64,000 nucleotides of DNA from Streptomyces sp. NBC_00286 (GCF_036173125.1 NZ_CP108054.1:7903001-7967000), one strand, 5' to 3'. Positions 23,667-33,365 are shown, counted from the first letter of the stretch. Translations and numbers: made by a program. The notes: a model not told the origin generated them from the letters alone.

Positions 23667-24542
23667 TCAGAGCTCGTTCAGCGCCGCCCGGACCACGTCC
23701 GGCTTGTTCGTGATGATGCCGTCCACACCGAAGTCCGCGACGCGTCGCGCACCGTCCGCGGTGTCGACGGTCCATGTGAAGATCTCGAGCGGCCTGCCGT
23801 GCGGTCCCCGGAGCGCGTGGATCGAGGAGACGTAGTCGGCCGAGATGGATGTGTGCGCCGCGTTGATCTGGTCGGCGAACTTCGCGTACGCGGGCAGATC
23901 CGCGACCGCCGGCGTGCCCAGGAAGCCCGTCTTGATGTCGGGCCGCAGCTCATGCACGGTCCGTACGGTTTCCGCGCTGAAACTCTGGATGACCAGCTTG
24001 CTCCGTACGTGGTGCGGACCCAGCCAGCCCTCGTTGCTGAGGACCTTGAGGGTCTCCTTCTCGATGCCCGGGTAGAGCTCGGGCTTCTTGATCTCCAGCA
24101 CGAGCTTCTGGTGGTTGCGGGAAACCCGGTTCATGTACTGCTTCAGCGTCGGCACGCGCGCGCCCGCGTACTCAGGGCTGAACCAACTGCCCGCGTCCAG
24201 GCGCGCGATCTCCGCCGCGGTGAAGTCCGCGACCTTCCACGGAGCCCTGCCGGGGAAGACCTCCTCGACATTGGTCGTGCGCGCCAGGTTGTCGTCGTGG
24301 ATCACCACGAGCTCGCCGTCCTTGGTGCGCTGGACGTCGTTCTCGACCCAGCGGAAGCCCAGCTCCGCCGCCTTGTCGACGGCGGCCAGGGTGTTCTCCG
24401 GGGCGTAGGCGGAAGCACCGCGGTGGGCGACGACCAGCGGCTGATCGTCGCCCACCGCGGCGTGAGCGGGGGAGAGGGGCAGAACAAGGGCGGCGGCTCC
24501 CAGGAGTGCTGTGGTGGTGCCGGCGGCAGCGCGCGCATGCAT
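23667..24542 (-). CDS. secreted glycerophosphodiester phosphodiesterase
   Basis: 291 residues. Residues 1-28 form a clear signal peptide (hydrophobic core TTALLGAAALVLPL, cleavage near AHA-AVG). The GDPD active site is complete: H40-R41 in VVAHRGASAYAPENT, E49, E67 and D69 in ENDVQ, and H82 in IHDDNLARTT. It hydrolyses glycerophosphodiesters to glycerol-3-phosphate and an alcohol, here outside the cell, probably to scavenge phosphate or carbon. A phosphate-dependent promoter would be expected but no convincing PHO box was identified. Confidence 0.92.
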   Translation of the reverse strand: MHARAAAGTTTALLGAAALVLPLSPAHAAVGDDQPLVVAHRGASAYAPENTLAAVDKAAELGFRWVENDVQRTKDGELVVIHDDNLARTTNVEEVFPGRAPWKVADFTAAEIARLDAGSWFSPEYAGARVPTLKQYMNRVSRNHQKLVLEIKKPELYPGIEKETLKVLSNEGWLGPHHVRSKLVIQSFSAETVRTVHELRPDIKTGFLGTPAVADLPAYAKFADQINAAHTSISADYVSSIHALRGPHGRPLEIFTWTVDTADGARRVADFGVDGIITNKPDVVRAALNEL

Positions 24543-24819
24543 GCGTACTCCTTGCGTCTGTGGTCACGGACCGCTCCAGCGTGACAGCGGAGTGTCAACA
24601 GGAGGGAGGTACAGGATGGCCACAGATTGAACGGAGTTGCCCGACGGCGATCACCGGTGCCGCACAACTGAGGCAAGGCCGTGTTTCTTTGCCGGAAAAT
24701 CGTTCGAGGGCTCCGGTGGGGGTCATACTCTCTGCGTCAACCCTGGTCGCCATGGCGGTCCTGGGACGGGGGCATTGCACGAAATTCCGGGACGCAACAG
24801 GGCGGAAGGGCAGCCGCGC

Positions 24820-25683
24820 ATGCAGGGCACGGTCGACGGATTCAGCTACGGACTCGTCACACCGCTGGTGGCGTACCTCATGGCCTGCCTCGGTGGTGCG
24901 CTCGGCCTGCGCTGCACCACCAGATCGATGCTGGTCTCCCACTCCTGGCGGCCCGGCTGGCTCGCGCTGGGCTCCGCGGCGATCGGCTCCGGCATCTGGA
25001 CCATGCACTTCATAGCGATGATGGGTTTCTCCGTCCAGGAGACCCCCATCCACTACGACAAGCCGATCACGTTCGCGAGCCTCGGCGTCGCCATCCTCAT
25101 GGTCGGCATCGGGATCTTCATCGTCGGCTACAAGGGGGCTTCCGGAACTGCCCTGTTCACCGGAGGCACCATCACCGGCCTGGGCATCGCCTCGATGCAC
25201 TACCTGGGCATGGCCGGAATGCGACTCAACGGAAAGCTCGAGTACAACACCTTCACCGTCGCCGCCTCAGTCGTCATAGCCGTCGCGGCCGCGACGGCGG
25301 CGCTCTGGGCGGCGGGTCAGATCCGCGGTTTCCTGTGGAGTGTGGGCGCGAGCCTCGTCATGGGCCTCGCGGTCAGCGGCATGCACTACACGGGCATGGC
25401 CGCGCTCAGCGTCCATCTGCACGGCACCACCAACGTCCCCGCCGGTGACTCGCCCGCGGCCCTGCTGGCCCCCATGCTGATCGGCCCTCTCACGTTCCTG
25501 TTGCTGGCCGGCGCCGTCGTGATGTTCGACCCGCTGATGGTCATGGGCAAGCCCGAGTGGAGCCCCGCCCAGAAGAAGCCCGGAATCCCGGCCCACATGG
25601 TCCGCCACACCGGCCGCCGGCCCACAACCCGCCCGCGTCGCCGCCCCGACCGCCCCGGCTCCAGGACCCCGCAGCGCTGGTAA
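24820..25683 (+). CDS. MHYT-domain integral membrane protein
   Basis: 287 residues with about seven membrane helices. Three MHYT-type motifs occur at helix ends: MHFIAMMGF (about 62), MHYLGMAGM (about 126) and MHYTGMAAL (about 188). The family is proposed to bind copper through these Met/His residues and to sense O2, CO or NO. Elsewhere the domain is fused to GGDEF/EAL output domains. None is present here; the C-terminus is a short basic Arg/Pro-rich tail. ATG 24820 follows GGAAGGG at some distance; the longer frame from 24637 looks unlike protein. Stands alone upstream of uvrB. Confidence 0.85.
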   Translation: MQGTVDGFSYGLVTPLVAYLMACLGGALGLRCTTRSMLVSHSWRPGWLALGSAAIGSGIWTMHFIAMMGFSVQETPIHYDKPITFASLGVAILMVGIGIFIVGYKGASGTALFTGGTITGLGIASMHYLGMAGMRLNGKLEYNTFTVAASVVIAVAAATAALWAAGQIRGFLWSVGASLVMGLAVSGMHYTGMAALSVHLHGTTNVPAGDSPAALLAPMLIGPLTFLLLAGAVVMFDPLMVMGKPEWSPAQKKPGIPAHMVRHTGRRPTTRPRRRPDRPGSRTPQRW

Positions 25684-25723
25684 GCCGACCCCGTTGTCAG
25701 TGCGGAGTCGTACGGTGGATTCC

Positions 25724-27862
25724 ATGCGGCCCGTATCCAAGATCGAACGCACGGTGGCGCCCTTCGAGGTCGTCAGCCCCTACTCGCCCAGCGGCGACCA
25801 GCCCGCTGCCATCGCCGAGCTCGAACGGCGCATTCGCGCAGGTGAGAAGGATGTCGTCCTCCTCGGCGCGACCGGCACCGGTAAGTCCGCGACCACCGCG
25901 TGGATGATCGAGAAGCTCCAGCGCCCCACCCTCGTGATGGCGCCGAACAAAACCCTGGCCGCCCAGCTGGCCAACGAGTTCCGAGAGCTCCTGCCGAACA
26001 ACGCGGTCGAATACTTCGTCTCGTACTACGACTACTACCAGCCCGAGGCATACGTCCCGCAGTCGGACACCTACATCGAGAAGGACTCCTCGATCAACGA
26101 GGAGGTCGAGCGCCTGCGCCACTCCGCGACCAACTCACTGCTCACCCGCCGTGACGTCGTCGTGGTCGCCTCGGTCTCCTGCATCTACGGCCTCGGCACA
26201 CCGCAGGAGTACGTCGACCGCATGGTCGCCCTCAAGATCGGCGACGAGATCGACCGCGATCAGCTGCTGCGTCGCTTCGTCGACATCCAGTACACGCGCA
26301 ACGACATGGCGTTCGCCCGGGGCACCTTCCGGGTCCGCGGCGACACCATCGAGATCTTCCCGGTCTACGAGGAACTGGCCGTCCGCATCGAGATGTTCGG
26401 CGACGAGATCGAGGCCCTCTCCACGCTGCATCCGCTCACCGGCGAGGTCATCAGCGACGACGAGCAGCTGTACGTCTTCCCGGCATCCCACTACGTGGCA
26501 GGCCCGCAGCGCATGGAGAAGGCCGTCAACGGCATCGAGAAGGAACTCGAGGAGCGCCTCGCCGAGCTGGAGAAGCAGGGCAAGCTCCTGGAGGCCCAGC
26601 GGCTGCGCATGCGCACCACGTACGACCTCGAGATGCTTCGCCAGATCGGCTCCTGCTCCGGCGTCGAGAACTACTCGATGCACTTCGACGACCGCGAGCC
26701 CGGCTCCCCGCCCAACACCCTCCTCGACTACTTCCCGGACGACTTCATGCTGGTCATCGACGAGTCGCACGTCACCGTGCCGCAGATCGGTGCCATGTAC
26801 GAAGGCGACGCCTCCCGTAAGCGCACGCTCGTCGACCACGGCTTCCGGCTGCCCTCCGCCCTGGACAACCGCCCCCTGAAGTGGGAGGAGTTCCAGGAGC
26901 GCATCGGACAGACCGTCTATCTGTCGGCAACCCCGGGACAGTACGAACTCTCCCGCTCCGACGGCCATGTCGAGCAGATCATCCGCCCCACCGGCCTCGT
27001 CGACCCGGAGGTCGTGGTCAAGCCCACCGAGGGCCAGATCGACGATCTGGTGCACGAGATCCGCAAGCGCACCGAGAAGGACGAGCGCGTCCTGGTCACC
27101 ACGCTCACCAAGAAGATGGCCGAGGACCTCACCGACTACTTCCTCGAACTGGGCATCCAGGTGCGCTACTTGCACAGCGACGTCGACACGCTGCGCCGAG
27201 TCGAACTCCTGCGGGAACTGCGTGCCGGAGAGTTCGACGTCCTGGTCGGCATCAACCTCCTGAGGGAGGGCCTCGACCTGCCAGAGGTCTCCCTGGTGGC
27301 GATCCTCGACGCCGACAAGGAGGGCTTCCTGCGCTCCGGCACCTCACTGATCCAGACCATCGGCCGCGCGGCGCGCAACGTCTCCGGTCAGGTCCACATG
27401 TACGCCGACAGGATCACCCCGGCGATGGAGAAGGCCATCGAGGAGACCAACCGCCGCCGGGAGAAGCAGGTCGCGTACAACAAGGAGAAGGGCATCGACC
27501 CGCAGCCCCTCCGAAAGAAGATCAACGACATCGTTGCGCAGATCGCCCGCGAGGACGTCGACACGGAGCAGCTGCTCGGCACGGGCTATCGCAACCTGAA
27601 GGACGGCAAGGCCGCCAAGGCCCCGGTGCCCGCGCTCGGTTCGCAGGCCGCCAAGGGAGCCAAGCCCGCCAAGGGCAAGGCCAAAGAGACCGTGCCCACC
27701 GACCGCCCCGCCGCCGAACTCGCCGCACAGATCGAGGAGATGACGGAGCGGATGCGCGCGGCGGCCGCGGACTTGCAGTTCGAGATCGCCGCCCGGCTGC
27801 GCGACGAGGTCTCGGAGATGAAGAAGGAACTACGCCAGATGAAGGAGGCGGGCATCGCCTGA
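25724..27862 (+). CDS. uvrB: excinuclease ABC subunit B
   Basis: 712-residue DNA-damage recognition helicase-like subunit of nucleotide excision repair. Walker A GATGTGKS is at 48-55, and the damage-probing beta-hairpin at about 100-109 ([10 protein letters not shown]). The DEAD-like box DESH occurs at about 344-347, with helicase motifs V/VI near [15 protein letters not shown] and QTIGRAARN. The UVR motif for UvrC contact is at the C-terminus ([21 protein letters not shown]). The start [10 protein letters not shown] at 25724 is the family start. Residues about 630-665 are a Lys/Ala/Pro-rich linker. uvrA and uvrC lie 8 and 14 kb downstream. Confidence 0.97.
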   Translation: MRPVSKIERTVAPFEVVSPYSPSGDQPAAIAELERRIRAGEKDVVLLGATGTGKSATTAWMIEKLQRPTLVMAPNKTLAAQLANEFRELLPNNAVEYFVSYYDYYQPEAYVPQSDTYIEKDSSINEEVERLRHSATNSLLTRRDVVVVASVSCIYGLGTPQEYVDRMVALKIGDEIDRDQLLRRFVDIQYTRNDMAFARGTFRVRGDTIEIFPVYEELAVRIEMFGDEIEALSTLHPLTGEVISDDEQLYVFPASHYVAGPQRMEKAVNGIEKELEERLAELEKQGKLLEAQRLRMRTTYDLEMLRQIGSCSGVENYSMHFDDREPGSPPNTLLDYFPDDFMLVIDESHVTVPQIGAMYEGDASRKRTLVDHGFRLPSALDNRPLKWEEFQERIGQTVYLSATPGQYELSRSDGHVEQIIRPTGLVDPEVVVKPTEGQIDDLVHEIRKRTEKDERVLVTTLTKKMAEDLTDYFLELGIQVRYLHSDVDTLRRVELLRELRAGEFDVLVGINLLREGLDLPEVSLVAILDADKEGFLRSGTSLIQTIGRAARNVSGQVHMYADRITPAMEKAIEETNRRREKQVAYNKEKGIDPQPLRKKINDIVAQIAREDVDTEQLLGTGYRNLKDGKAAKAPVPALGSQAAKGAKPAKGKAKETVPTDRPAAELAAQIEEMTERMRAAAADLQFEIAARLRDEVSEMKKELRQMKEAGIA

Positions 27863-28002
27863 CCACCGCGGATGGCGCGCTGTGTTGCAAGACCGACACA
27901 AAGTGTGGGGCAGGCTTCGGCACTGTCAGTGCCCCTGCGTAGGGTTGCTGGTCAACCGCAGGTTTCTGCGGCAACAGGGGACGTTCGAGAGGGGAACAGC
28001 GC

Positions 28003-28581
28003 GTGACGGTCAACATGACCAAGGGTCAGGCCATCAGTCTGCAGAAGAACGACGGAGGCACCCTGACCGCGGTGCGCATGGGGCTCGGCTGGCAGGCGGC
28101 CCCGCGTCGCGGCCTGTTCGGCTCGCGCACCCGGGAGATCGACCTCGACGCCTCGGCCGTGCTCTTCGCGGACAAGCAGCCGGTCGACGTGGTGTTCTTC
28201 CGTCACCTCGTCAGCGACGACGGCTCCGTGCGCCACACCGGGGACAACCTCGTCGGCGGTGTCGGCCAGGGCGGCGACGACGAGGCGATCCTCGTCGACC
28301 TCGCGCGCATCCCGGTCCACATCGACCAGATCGTCTTCACCGTGAACTCCTTCACGGGGCAGACGTTCCAGGAGGTACAGGACGCGTTCTGCCGGCTGGT
28401 CGACGAGACCAACGGCCAGGAGCTCGCCCGCTACACACTCGCGGGCGGCGGCCAGTACACGGCGCAGATCATGGCGAAGGTGCACCGCGCGGGCACCGGA
28501 TGGCAGATGACCGCACTGGGTACGCCGGCCAACGGCCGTACGTTCCAGGACCTGATGCCCGCGATCCTGCCGCACCTGTAG
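28003..28581 (+). CDS. terD: TerD-family protein
   Basis: 192 residues, one TerD domain. The Ca2+-binding family pattern appears as EIDLDASAVLF near 46-56 and SVRHTGDNLVGGVGQGGDDEAILVDLARIP near 80-105. TerD proteins bind calcium and belong to the tellurite/stress-resistance (Ter) systems. In Streptomyces they affect morphology. GTG start at 28003. It is followed 36 bp later by the TerD-fusion gene and then by terC, so a Ter stress module is probable. Confidence 0.93.
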   Translation: MTVNMTKGQAISLQKNDGGTLTAVRMGLGWQAAPRRGLFGSRTREIDLDASAVLFADKQPVDVVFFRHLVSDDGSVRHTGDNLVGGVGQGGDDEAILVDLARIPVHIDQIVFTVNSFTGQTFQEVQDAFCRLVDETNGQELARYTLAGGGQYTAQIMAKVHRAGTGWQMTALGTPANGRTFQDLMPAILPHL

Positions 28582-28617
28582 ACAGCCCGGCGCAGACGAA
28601 ACGAGGGGGAGAAGGCG

Positions 28618-30597
28618 ATGACGGCCGAGCTGGTGCGGGGACAGAACCATCCGCTGCCCCAAGCCCGACTCGAGGTCCGGGTGTCCGCCGGGAAGCCGAT
28701 CGTGGCGGGGGCCACGCTCAGCGACGAGAAGGGCAAGGTGCAGGGCGTCGAGTGGGTGGCCCACCCCGGCTCGCCCACACTGCCCGGCCTGGAGGTCTCC
28801 AAGCAGGCGGCGGCCGACCACCGTCTCGCCTTCGACCTGGACGCCCTGACAGAGGCCGTGCACCGGGTCAGTGTGCTCCTCGCACTGCCGACCGGAGTCG
28901 GAGGCCCAGCCCGGTTCGGCTCCGTCGCCGCTCCCTTCGTGGCGGTCACCGGACTCGACGGGACCGAGATCGCCAGCTACACGATCACGGGCCTCGACGC
29001 CGAAACGGCCGTCGTCGCTCTTGAGCTGTACCGCAGGCAGGGTGCCTGGAAGGTGCGCGCGGTCGGCCAGGGGTACGCGGGAGGCCTCGCCGAACTCCTC
29101 ACCGACCAAGGGCTGCCCCAGGCACCCCAGCTTGCGAACGACATCAACGAAGCAGTGGCTCGGGGCCTGGCACGTTCGGTGGCCGAGCCTCCGCCGCGCA
29201 CGGCCGACGGCGCCCGCTCCCGGCACACCGCGGCATCCGCGCTGGGCCCCGACCAGGGCGGCCCCACCCCGCAGGGCGCCGCCGGACACATATCGCAGCA
29301 GGCCGGCTACTCCGGAGGACCTGCTCAGCCGGATCCGGCCGCCGCCACGCAGCCTTCCATGCCAGGAAGCGGTGGTCCGGTCGACTACAGCCACCCCGGC
29401 CGGCAGGCCGCCGCGCCTCCGTCGCCCCCGCCGACCGCGCCACCGGCCCAGCCCGGCCAGCCTGCGCAGCCCGTCGCGGGCGACGCGACCGGCTGGTCCA
29501 TGGAGGAGCGGCTCTACAACCAGGTGTGGGGCATGTTCGAGGACCTGGCCCGCACCACGGCCGCCTATCGCAGCGCCGTCGACTTCGCCGACTCACGTAT
29601 GGAACAGGAGCTCGACAAGGTCCTGTCCGACCCGCGCAGCCGCATAGGCGGACAGGCGGACGCCGCACGCGAGACGGCCCGCGCCAAACACTCCCAGCTC
29701 GTCGACCAGGCCCGGGCCGCGCTCGACCGTGACCTCGCCCAGCTCAGCGCCGAAGCCGAAGTCGTCGAGCCCGCGCTGCCCCCGGCGTTCGCGCGCTGGG
29801 ACAACCCCGTCTGGCAGGGCTACCGCGTACCGATGGAGATCCCCATGGCCCTGCGCCTCGGCGACCTTCAGCTGCCCGAGAGTTCCGGCCTGAGCATCCC
29901 GATGCTGGTGCGGCTGCCGCTGGAGCGTGGCCTGTGGATCGACAGCGGCCGCGCCGGATCCCTCGACGGCTCCCTCGCCGACTCCGATGAGCTGCGCCGC
30001 CTCGCCGTGGACACAGCCGTGGCGCTTGCCGCCCGGCTGCTCGCCGTCTACCCGGCGGGCGAGTACACGGTGCACGTCATCGACCCGGCGGGTTCCGGCG
30101 CCTCGGCGCTCGCACCGCTCGTCCAGACCGGTGTGCTCCACAGCCCGCCCGCCGTCGGCGCCGCAGGCGTCACCGACGTCCTGGCCAGGCTCACCCAGCG
30201 CGTCGACCTCGTCCAGATGGCGATCCGCGCAGGCGCGGCCGACTCGCTGCCGCCCGACCTCGACACGGCCGAGCAACTGCTGATCGTCAATGACTTCCCG
30301 CACGGTTTCGACGACCGCGCGGTGACCCAGCTGCGCTACCTCGCGGACGAGGGTCCGGCCGTCGGCGTCCACCTCATGCTGGTGGCCGACCGGGAGGACG
30401 CGGCAGCCTACGGACCGCTGCTCGACCCGCTCTGGCGCTCGCTTCTGCGTCTCACCCCCGTGCCCGACGATCACCTCGCCGACCCCTGGGTCGGGCATGC
30501 GTGGACGTACGAGCCCTCGCTCGTACCGCCCGGCAGTCAGGTGCTCCATCACGTCCTCACTCAGGTCGCGGCGGCCCGCCGCGCCTGGAACCGCTGA
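28618..30597 (+). CDS. TerD domain fused to a large FtsK/EccC-like non-catalytic region
   Basis: 659 residues in three parts. Residues 1-170 are TerD-like (SDEKGKVQGVEWVAH, VSVLLALPTGVGGPARFG, ITGLDAETAVVALELYRRQGAWKVRAVGQGY). Residues about 175-290 are a Pro/Gln/Gly/Ala linker. From about 295 comes a helical region (ERLYNQVWGMFEDLARTTAAYRSAVDF...) and then an alpha/beta region with blocks such as PMEIPMALRLGDLQLP and TAEQLLIVNDFPHGFDDRA. The last part recalls the nucleotide-binding fold of FtsK-type ATPases but has no Walker A lysine, so it is likely a scaffold. Operon with the TerD gene upstream. Confidence 0.85.
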   Translation: MTAELVRGQNHPLPQARLEVRVSAGKPIVAGATLSDEKGKVQGVEWVAHPGSPTLPGLEVSKQAAADHRLAFDLDALTEAVHRVSVLLALPTGVGGPARFGSVAAPFVAVTGLDGTEIASYTITGLDAETAVVALELYRRQGAWKVRAVGQGYAGGLAELLTDQGLPQAPQLANDINEAVARGLARSVAEPPPRTADGARSRHTAASALGPDQGGPTPQGAAGHISQQAGYSGGPAQPDPAAATQPSMPGSGGPVDYSHPGRQAAAPPSPPPTAPPAQPGQPAQPVAGDATGWSMEERLYNQVWGMFEDLARTTAAYRSAVDFADSRMEQELDKVLSDPRSRIGGQADAARETARAKHSQLVDQARAALDRDLAQLSAEAEVVEPALPPAFARWDNPVWQGYRVPMEIPMALRLGDLQLPESSGLSIPMLVRLPLERGLWIDSGRAGSLDGSLADSDELRRLAVDTAVALAARLLAVYPAGEYTVHVIDPAGSGASALAPLVQTGVLHSPPAVGAAGVTDVLARLTQRVDLVQMAIRAGAADSLPPDLDTAEQLLIVNDFPHGFDDRAVTQLRYLADEGPAVGVHLMLVADREDAAAYGPLLDPLWRSLLRLTPVPDDHLADPWVGHAWTYEPSLVPPGSQVLHHVLTQVAAARRAWNR

Positions 30598-30739
30598 CGC
30601 TCCCGGAGTCCGTCGCCTGACCGGACACGCTCAGCCCCGCGTGCCGCCCCAAGCCTTGGTCAAGCCGTCTGACCAGCATATTTGCCCTTTCCTTTACCAA
30701 TCTCTTTACCAATCCTTGGTGATTGGGGTACTGTTTTCC

Positions 30740-30826
30740 GTGCGGAGGGGGAGTACTCCCTACCTACTGCGGCGTACCCGTCAATACGGATCTGGCCAGA
30801 TCCCGGGGCGTCGGCCCGAAGGCACC
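30740..30826 (+). ncRNA. candidate yybP-ykoY-type (Mn2+) riboswitch aptamer
   Basis: The 320-bp leader before terC contains GGGGGAGTA (30747-30755), matching the conserved GGGGAGUA loop of this aptamer class. Next comes CCCGTCAATACGG (30777-30789), like the conserved GUCAUUACG arm, then a perfect hairpin GATCTGGCCAGATC (30789-30802). The closing segment is CCCGAAGGCACC (30815-30826), whose GCAC can pair with GTGC at 30740-30743. TerC/Alx-family genes are classic targets of this riboswitch. The second conserved internal loop is not an exact match, so this is a probable and not a certain call. Confidence 0.6.
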
Positions 30827-30865
30827 AGGCGCTCATTGCGCCCCAGGAGCCCCGGGTGGAAGAGA

Positions 30866-30913
30866 CCTCCGGCAGCGACGACGCTGACATTTGCCGTTAC
30901 GTACTGCCGGAGG
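30866..30913 (+). promoter_or_regulatory. hairpin sequestering the terC ribosome binding site
   Basis: CCTCCGGCAG (30866-30875) pairs perfectly with CTGCCGGAGG (30904-30913). The second arm contains the GGAGG that serves the GTG at 30918. Formation of the 10-bp stem would block translation, so it looks like the expression platform for the upstream aptamer. A small hairpin GGCGC/GCGCC (30828-30842) lies between the two. Confidence 0.75.
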
Positions 30914-30917
30914 CGCA

Positions 30918-31922
30918 GTGGATGTTTCGACGACCCTTTGGGTCCTGACCATCGTGGGCCTTGCCGCCCTCATCGCGGTCGACTTCTTCATCGGCCGCAA
31001 ACCCCACGACGTATCGATCAAGGAAGCCGGGATCTGGACGGCCGTCTGGATCGTTCTTGCCGTGCTCTTCGGACTCGGCCTGCTCGTCTTCTCGGGCGGC
31101 CAGCCCGCCGGAGAGTTCTTCGCCGGCTTCATCACCGAGAAATCGCTGAGCGTCGACAACCTCTTCGTCTTCGTCCTGATCATGGCGAAGTTCTCGGTGC
31201 CCTCGCAGTACCAGCAGCGCGTTCTCCTCGTCGGCGTGCTGATAGCCCTCGTACTCCGGGCGATCTTCATCGCAGCGGGCGCCGCGATCATCGCGAGCTT
31301 CTCGTGGGTGTTCTACATATTCGGCGCGTTTCTCATCTACACCGCCTGGAAGCTGATCCAGGAGGCCAGGGCCGAGGAGCCCGAGGAGGAGTACGAGGAG
31401 AACAGGCTGCTCAAGGCCGTCGAGAAGCGCTTCGGCGTGGCCGACCGCTACCACGGCACCAAGCTCTGGATGATCCAACAGAACGGCAAGCGGGTCATGA
31501 CGCCGATGCTGGTCGTGATGCTCGCCATCGGTATGACGGACGTGCTCTTCGCGCTCGACTCGATCCCGGCGATCTTCGGCCTGACCCAGGACCCGTACAT
31601 CGTGTTCACGGCCAACGCGTTCGCGCTGATGGGCCTCAGGCAGCTGTACTTCCTGATCGGCGGCCTGCTGAAGAAGCTGGTCCACCTGTCGTACGGCCTG
31701 TCGGTCATCCTCGGCTTCATCGGCGTCAAGCTCGTGCTGCACGCGCTGCACGAGTCCGGCGTCCACGTCCCCGAGATCTCCATACCGGTCTCGCTCGGTG
31801 TGATCTGCTCGGTCCTGATCGTCACCACGATCACCAGCCTGATGGCCTCCAAGAAGCAGGCGGCGGCCGAGGCGGCGCAGAAGGAGACCGAAGGCACTCC
31901 GAAGGACAGCATCGAGGCCTGA
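30918..31922 (+). CDS. terC: TerC-family integral membrane protein
   Basis: 334 residues, seven to nine predicted membrane helices, related to Alx/TerC. Recent work on the family shows Mn2+ export or metalation of secreted proteins. Conserved acidic membrane motifs are present: LIAVDFFIGRKPHDVSIKEA, EKSLSVDNLFVFVLI (with the D-N pair) and TDVLFALDSIPAIFGLTQDP (D and DS pair), then FALMGLRQLYFLIGGLLKKL. The GTG at 30918 (MDVSTTLW) has GGAGG four bases upstream, held in a hairpin. A cytoplasmic charged loop lies at about 150-180 (EEPEEEYEENRLLK). Likely regulated by manganese through its leader. Confidence 0.92.
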   Translation: MDVSTTLWVLTIVGLAALIAVDFFIGRKPHDVSIKEAGIWTAVWIVLAVLFGLGLLVFSGGQPAGEFFAGFITEKSLSVDNLFVFVLIMAKFSVPSQYQQRVLLVGVLIALVLRAIFIAAGAAIIASFSWVFYIFGAFLIYTAWKLIQEARAEEPEEEYEENRLLKAVEKRFGVADRYHGTKLWMIQQNGKRVMTPMLVVMLAIGMTDVLFALDSIPAIFGLTQDPYIVFTANAFALMGLRQLYFLIGGLLKKLVHLSYGLSVILGFIGVKLVLHALHESGVHVPEISIPVSLGVICSVLIVTTITSLMASKKQAAAEAAQKETEGTPKDSIEA

Positions 31923-31951
31923 GCCTGACGGCGTCGAAAGCAGCAGCAACT

Positions 31952-31991
31952 AAGCGGCCTCGGGGCGTGTTTCACTGCCCCGAGGCCGCTT
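31952..31991 (+). terminator. terminator of terC
   Basis: AAGCGGCCTCGGGGC (31952-31966) and GCCCCGAGGCCGCTT (31977-31991) form a perfect 15-bp stem with a 10-nt loop, 30 bp after the terC stop. No T-run follows. Confidence 0.85.
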
Positions 31992-32052
31992 GGCACCGGG
32001 AGCGATGTTCGGCGCCTTGCCGACGGCCGCTCCCGGTGCTCGCTTCCGTCCT

Positions 32053-32131
32053 GCGTCCGCCCGTCCCCGAGGGTGACGTGCGCTGAGGCGTCCGCCCGTC
32101 CCAGAGGGTGACGTGCGCTGAGGCGTCCGCC
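32053..32131. repeat. 35-bp direct repeat, 2.3 units
   Basis: A unit beginning GCGTCCGCCCGTCCC and ending GTGACGTGCGCTGAG occurs at 32053-32087 and 32088-32122, with a partial third copy to 32131. There is one mismatch between full units. It lies between convergent terC and the S66 peptidase gene. Recent duplication is implied by the near identity. Confidence 0.75.
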
Positions 32132-32166
32132 GCGAGCCGCCGCGCGGGCGGAGGCTCGGCCTCCGA

Positions 32167-33213
32167 TCAGTACGTGACCGTGATGCGCCGGGCCGGGCCG
32201 TCCACGCGGATCAAGCCGCCGTAGGGGACGACCAGTTGCGGATCGGTGTGACCGAAGTCCACGTCGAAGACGATCGTCATGTCGGGGGCGTACACACGCA
32301 GGGCGCGCAGGACGGCCTCACGCTGTTCGGTGGCGTAACGGGCGCCTTCCTCAGGGCTGTTGGGACGCTCAAAGGACCAGGCCTTGGCCCGGCCCATCAG
32401 GAGCGCGGAGAAGCGCTGGAGCAGCCCGCGTTCGCCCATGTTCCGCAGGGTGCGGAAGACTTCTTCGCCGCTCGGCATCTCCTCTGACGTCTCCAGGAGC
32501 AGCACCCCGCCGTCGAATTCCGAGAGATCGCGCGGGATCTCCCGGTCGGCCATCAGCAGCCAGCCGACGATCTCCAGACAGCCGCCCCAACTGCGGCCCT
32601 CCACCACCCGGTCGGGGTTCACCCAGGTCCATCCGGTGCCAGGCAGGGTCTCCGGTTCGGCGTCGAAGGTCGCAGGGTCCGCCCAGTCACGGTTGACGTC
32701 GTTCCAGCGGTCGGCGGGTTTCAACTCGTACTCGCCCGAGGTGAACAGCGCCGCCCGCAGCGACTCCGCCGTCAAGGGGTCCATGGCGACCGGGCGGCCC
32801 AGCGCGGTCATCACCGGCGCGCCGTGATAGCCGACGATGCCCGTGTTGCGCAGGAACATCAGCAGGTTCGTGTTGTCGCTCATGCCGAAGAACGGCTTCG
32901 GGTTCGCGCGGATCAACTCCCGGTCCAGCAGCGGCAGTACGGTGATCTGGTCGTCGCCGCCGATCGACGCGATGACCGCCTTGACCGTCGGATCGGCGAA
33001 CGCCGAGTGGATGTCGTCTGCCCGCGCCTGAGGTGTCGCGTCCATTGTGCGGGTCGTCGGGTACTCGACCGGTTCGAGGCCGTACTCCTTGCGCAGCCTC
33101 TCCAGGCCCAGTTCGTAGGGGAGTGGGAAGAGACCGGGGAGCCCCGCGGACGGCGAGATGACGGCGATGCGGTCGCCGGGCGACGGCTTGGGCGGATAGG
33201 TCGGTGGCGTCAT
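32167..33213 (-). CDS. S66-family (LD-carboxypeptidase / MccF-like) peptidase
   Basis: 348 residues. S66 serine peptidases either trim murein tetrapeptides (LdcA) or inactivate microcin C-type nucleotides (MccF). The nucleophile is in FFGMSDNTN (S112), preceded by SIGGDD. The catalytic Glu lies in GGCLEIVGWLL and the His in FDVDFGHTDPQLVVPYGG. The 'GMSDNTN' and 'GHTDP' forms are closer to the MccF branch, so immunity-type hydrolysis of peptidyl- or aminoacyl-nucleotides is a fair alternative. The start at 33213 (MTPPTYPPKPSPGD) is preferred over 33249. Confidence 0.85.
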   Translation of the reverse strand: MTPPTYPPKPSPGDRIAVISPSAGLPGLFPLPYELGLERLRKEYGLEPVEYPTTRTMDATPQARADDIHSAFADPTVKAVIASIGGDDQITVLPLLDRELIRANPKPFFGMSDNTNLLMFLRNTGIVGYHGAPVMTALGRPVAMDPLTAESLRAALFTSGEYELKPADRWNDVNRDWADPATFDAEPETLPGTGWTWVNPDRVVEGRSWGGCLEIVGWLLMADREIPRDLSEFDGGVLLLETSEEMPSGEEVFRTLRNMGERGLLQRFSALLMGRAKAWSFERPNSPEEGARYATEQREAVLRALRVYAPDMTIVFDVDFGHTDPQLVVPYGGLIRVDGPARRITVTY

Positions 33214-33263
33214 GACCGGAGCGTACGAGCCGTCACCGCTTCGGCGCACCGTGATAAACCGAG

Positions 33264-33315
33264 TCCGAGCAGCAGACCCGAGCAGCAGACCCGAGCAGCA
33301 GACCCGAGCAGCAGA
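33264..33315. repeat. 13-bp tandem repeat, four units
   Basis: Four consecutive copies of a 13-bp unit (CCCGAGCAGCAGA, first copy starting T) fill 33264-33315 between the divergent S66 and aroQ genes, that is, in their shared promoter region. Slippage here could change promoter spacing. No spacers, so not CRISPR. Confidence 0.85.
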
Positions 33316-33365
33316 GCTGAAAGGCTCCCTCGGGCGACCGACCAGCCGACAGAACCGGAGGAGCA

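Noticed and set aside
33264..33315. CRISPR array or coding repeat
   Set aside because: 13-bp units without spacers in an intergenic promoter region; no frame with a ribosome binding site uses them.
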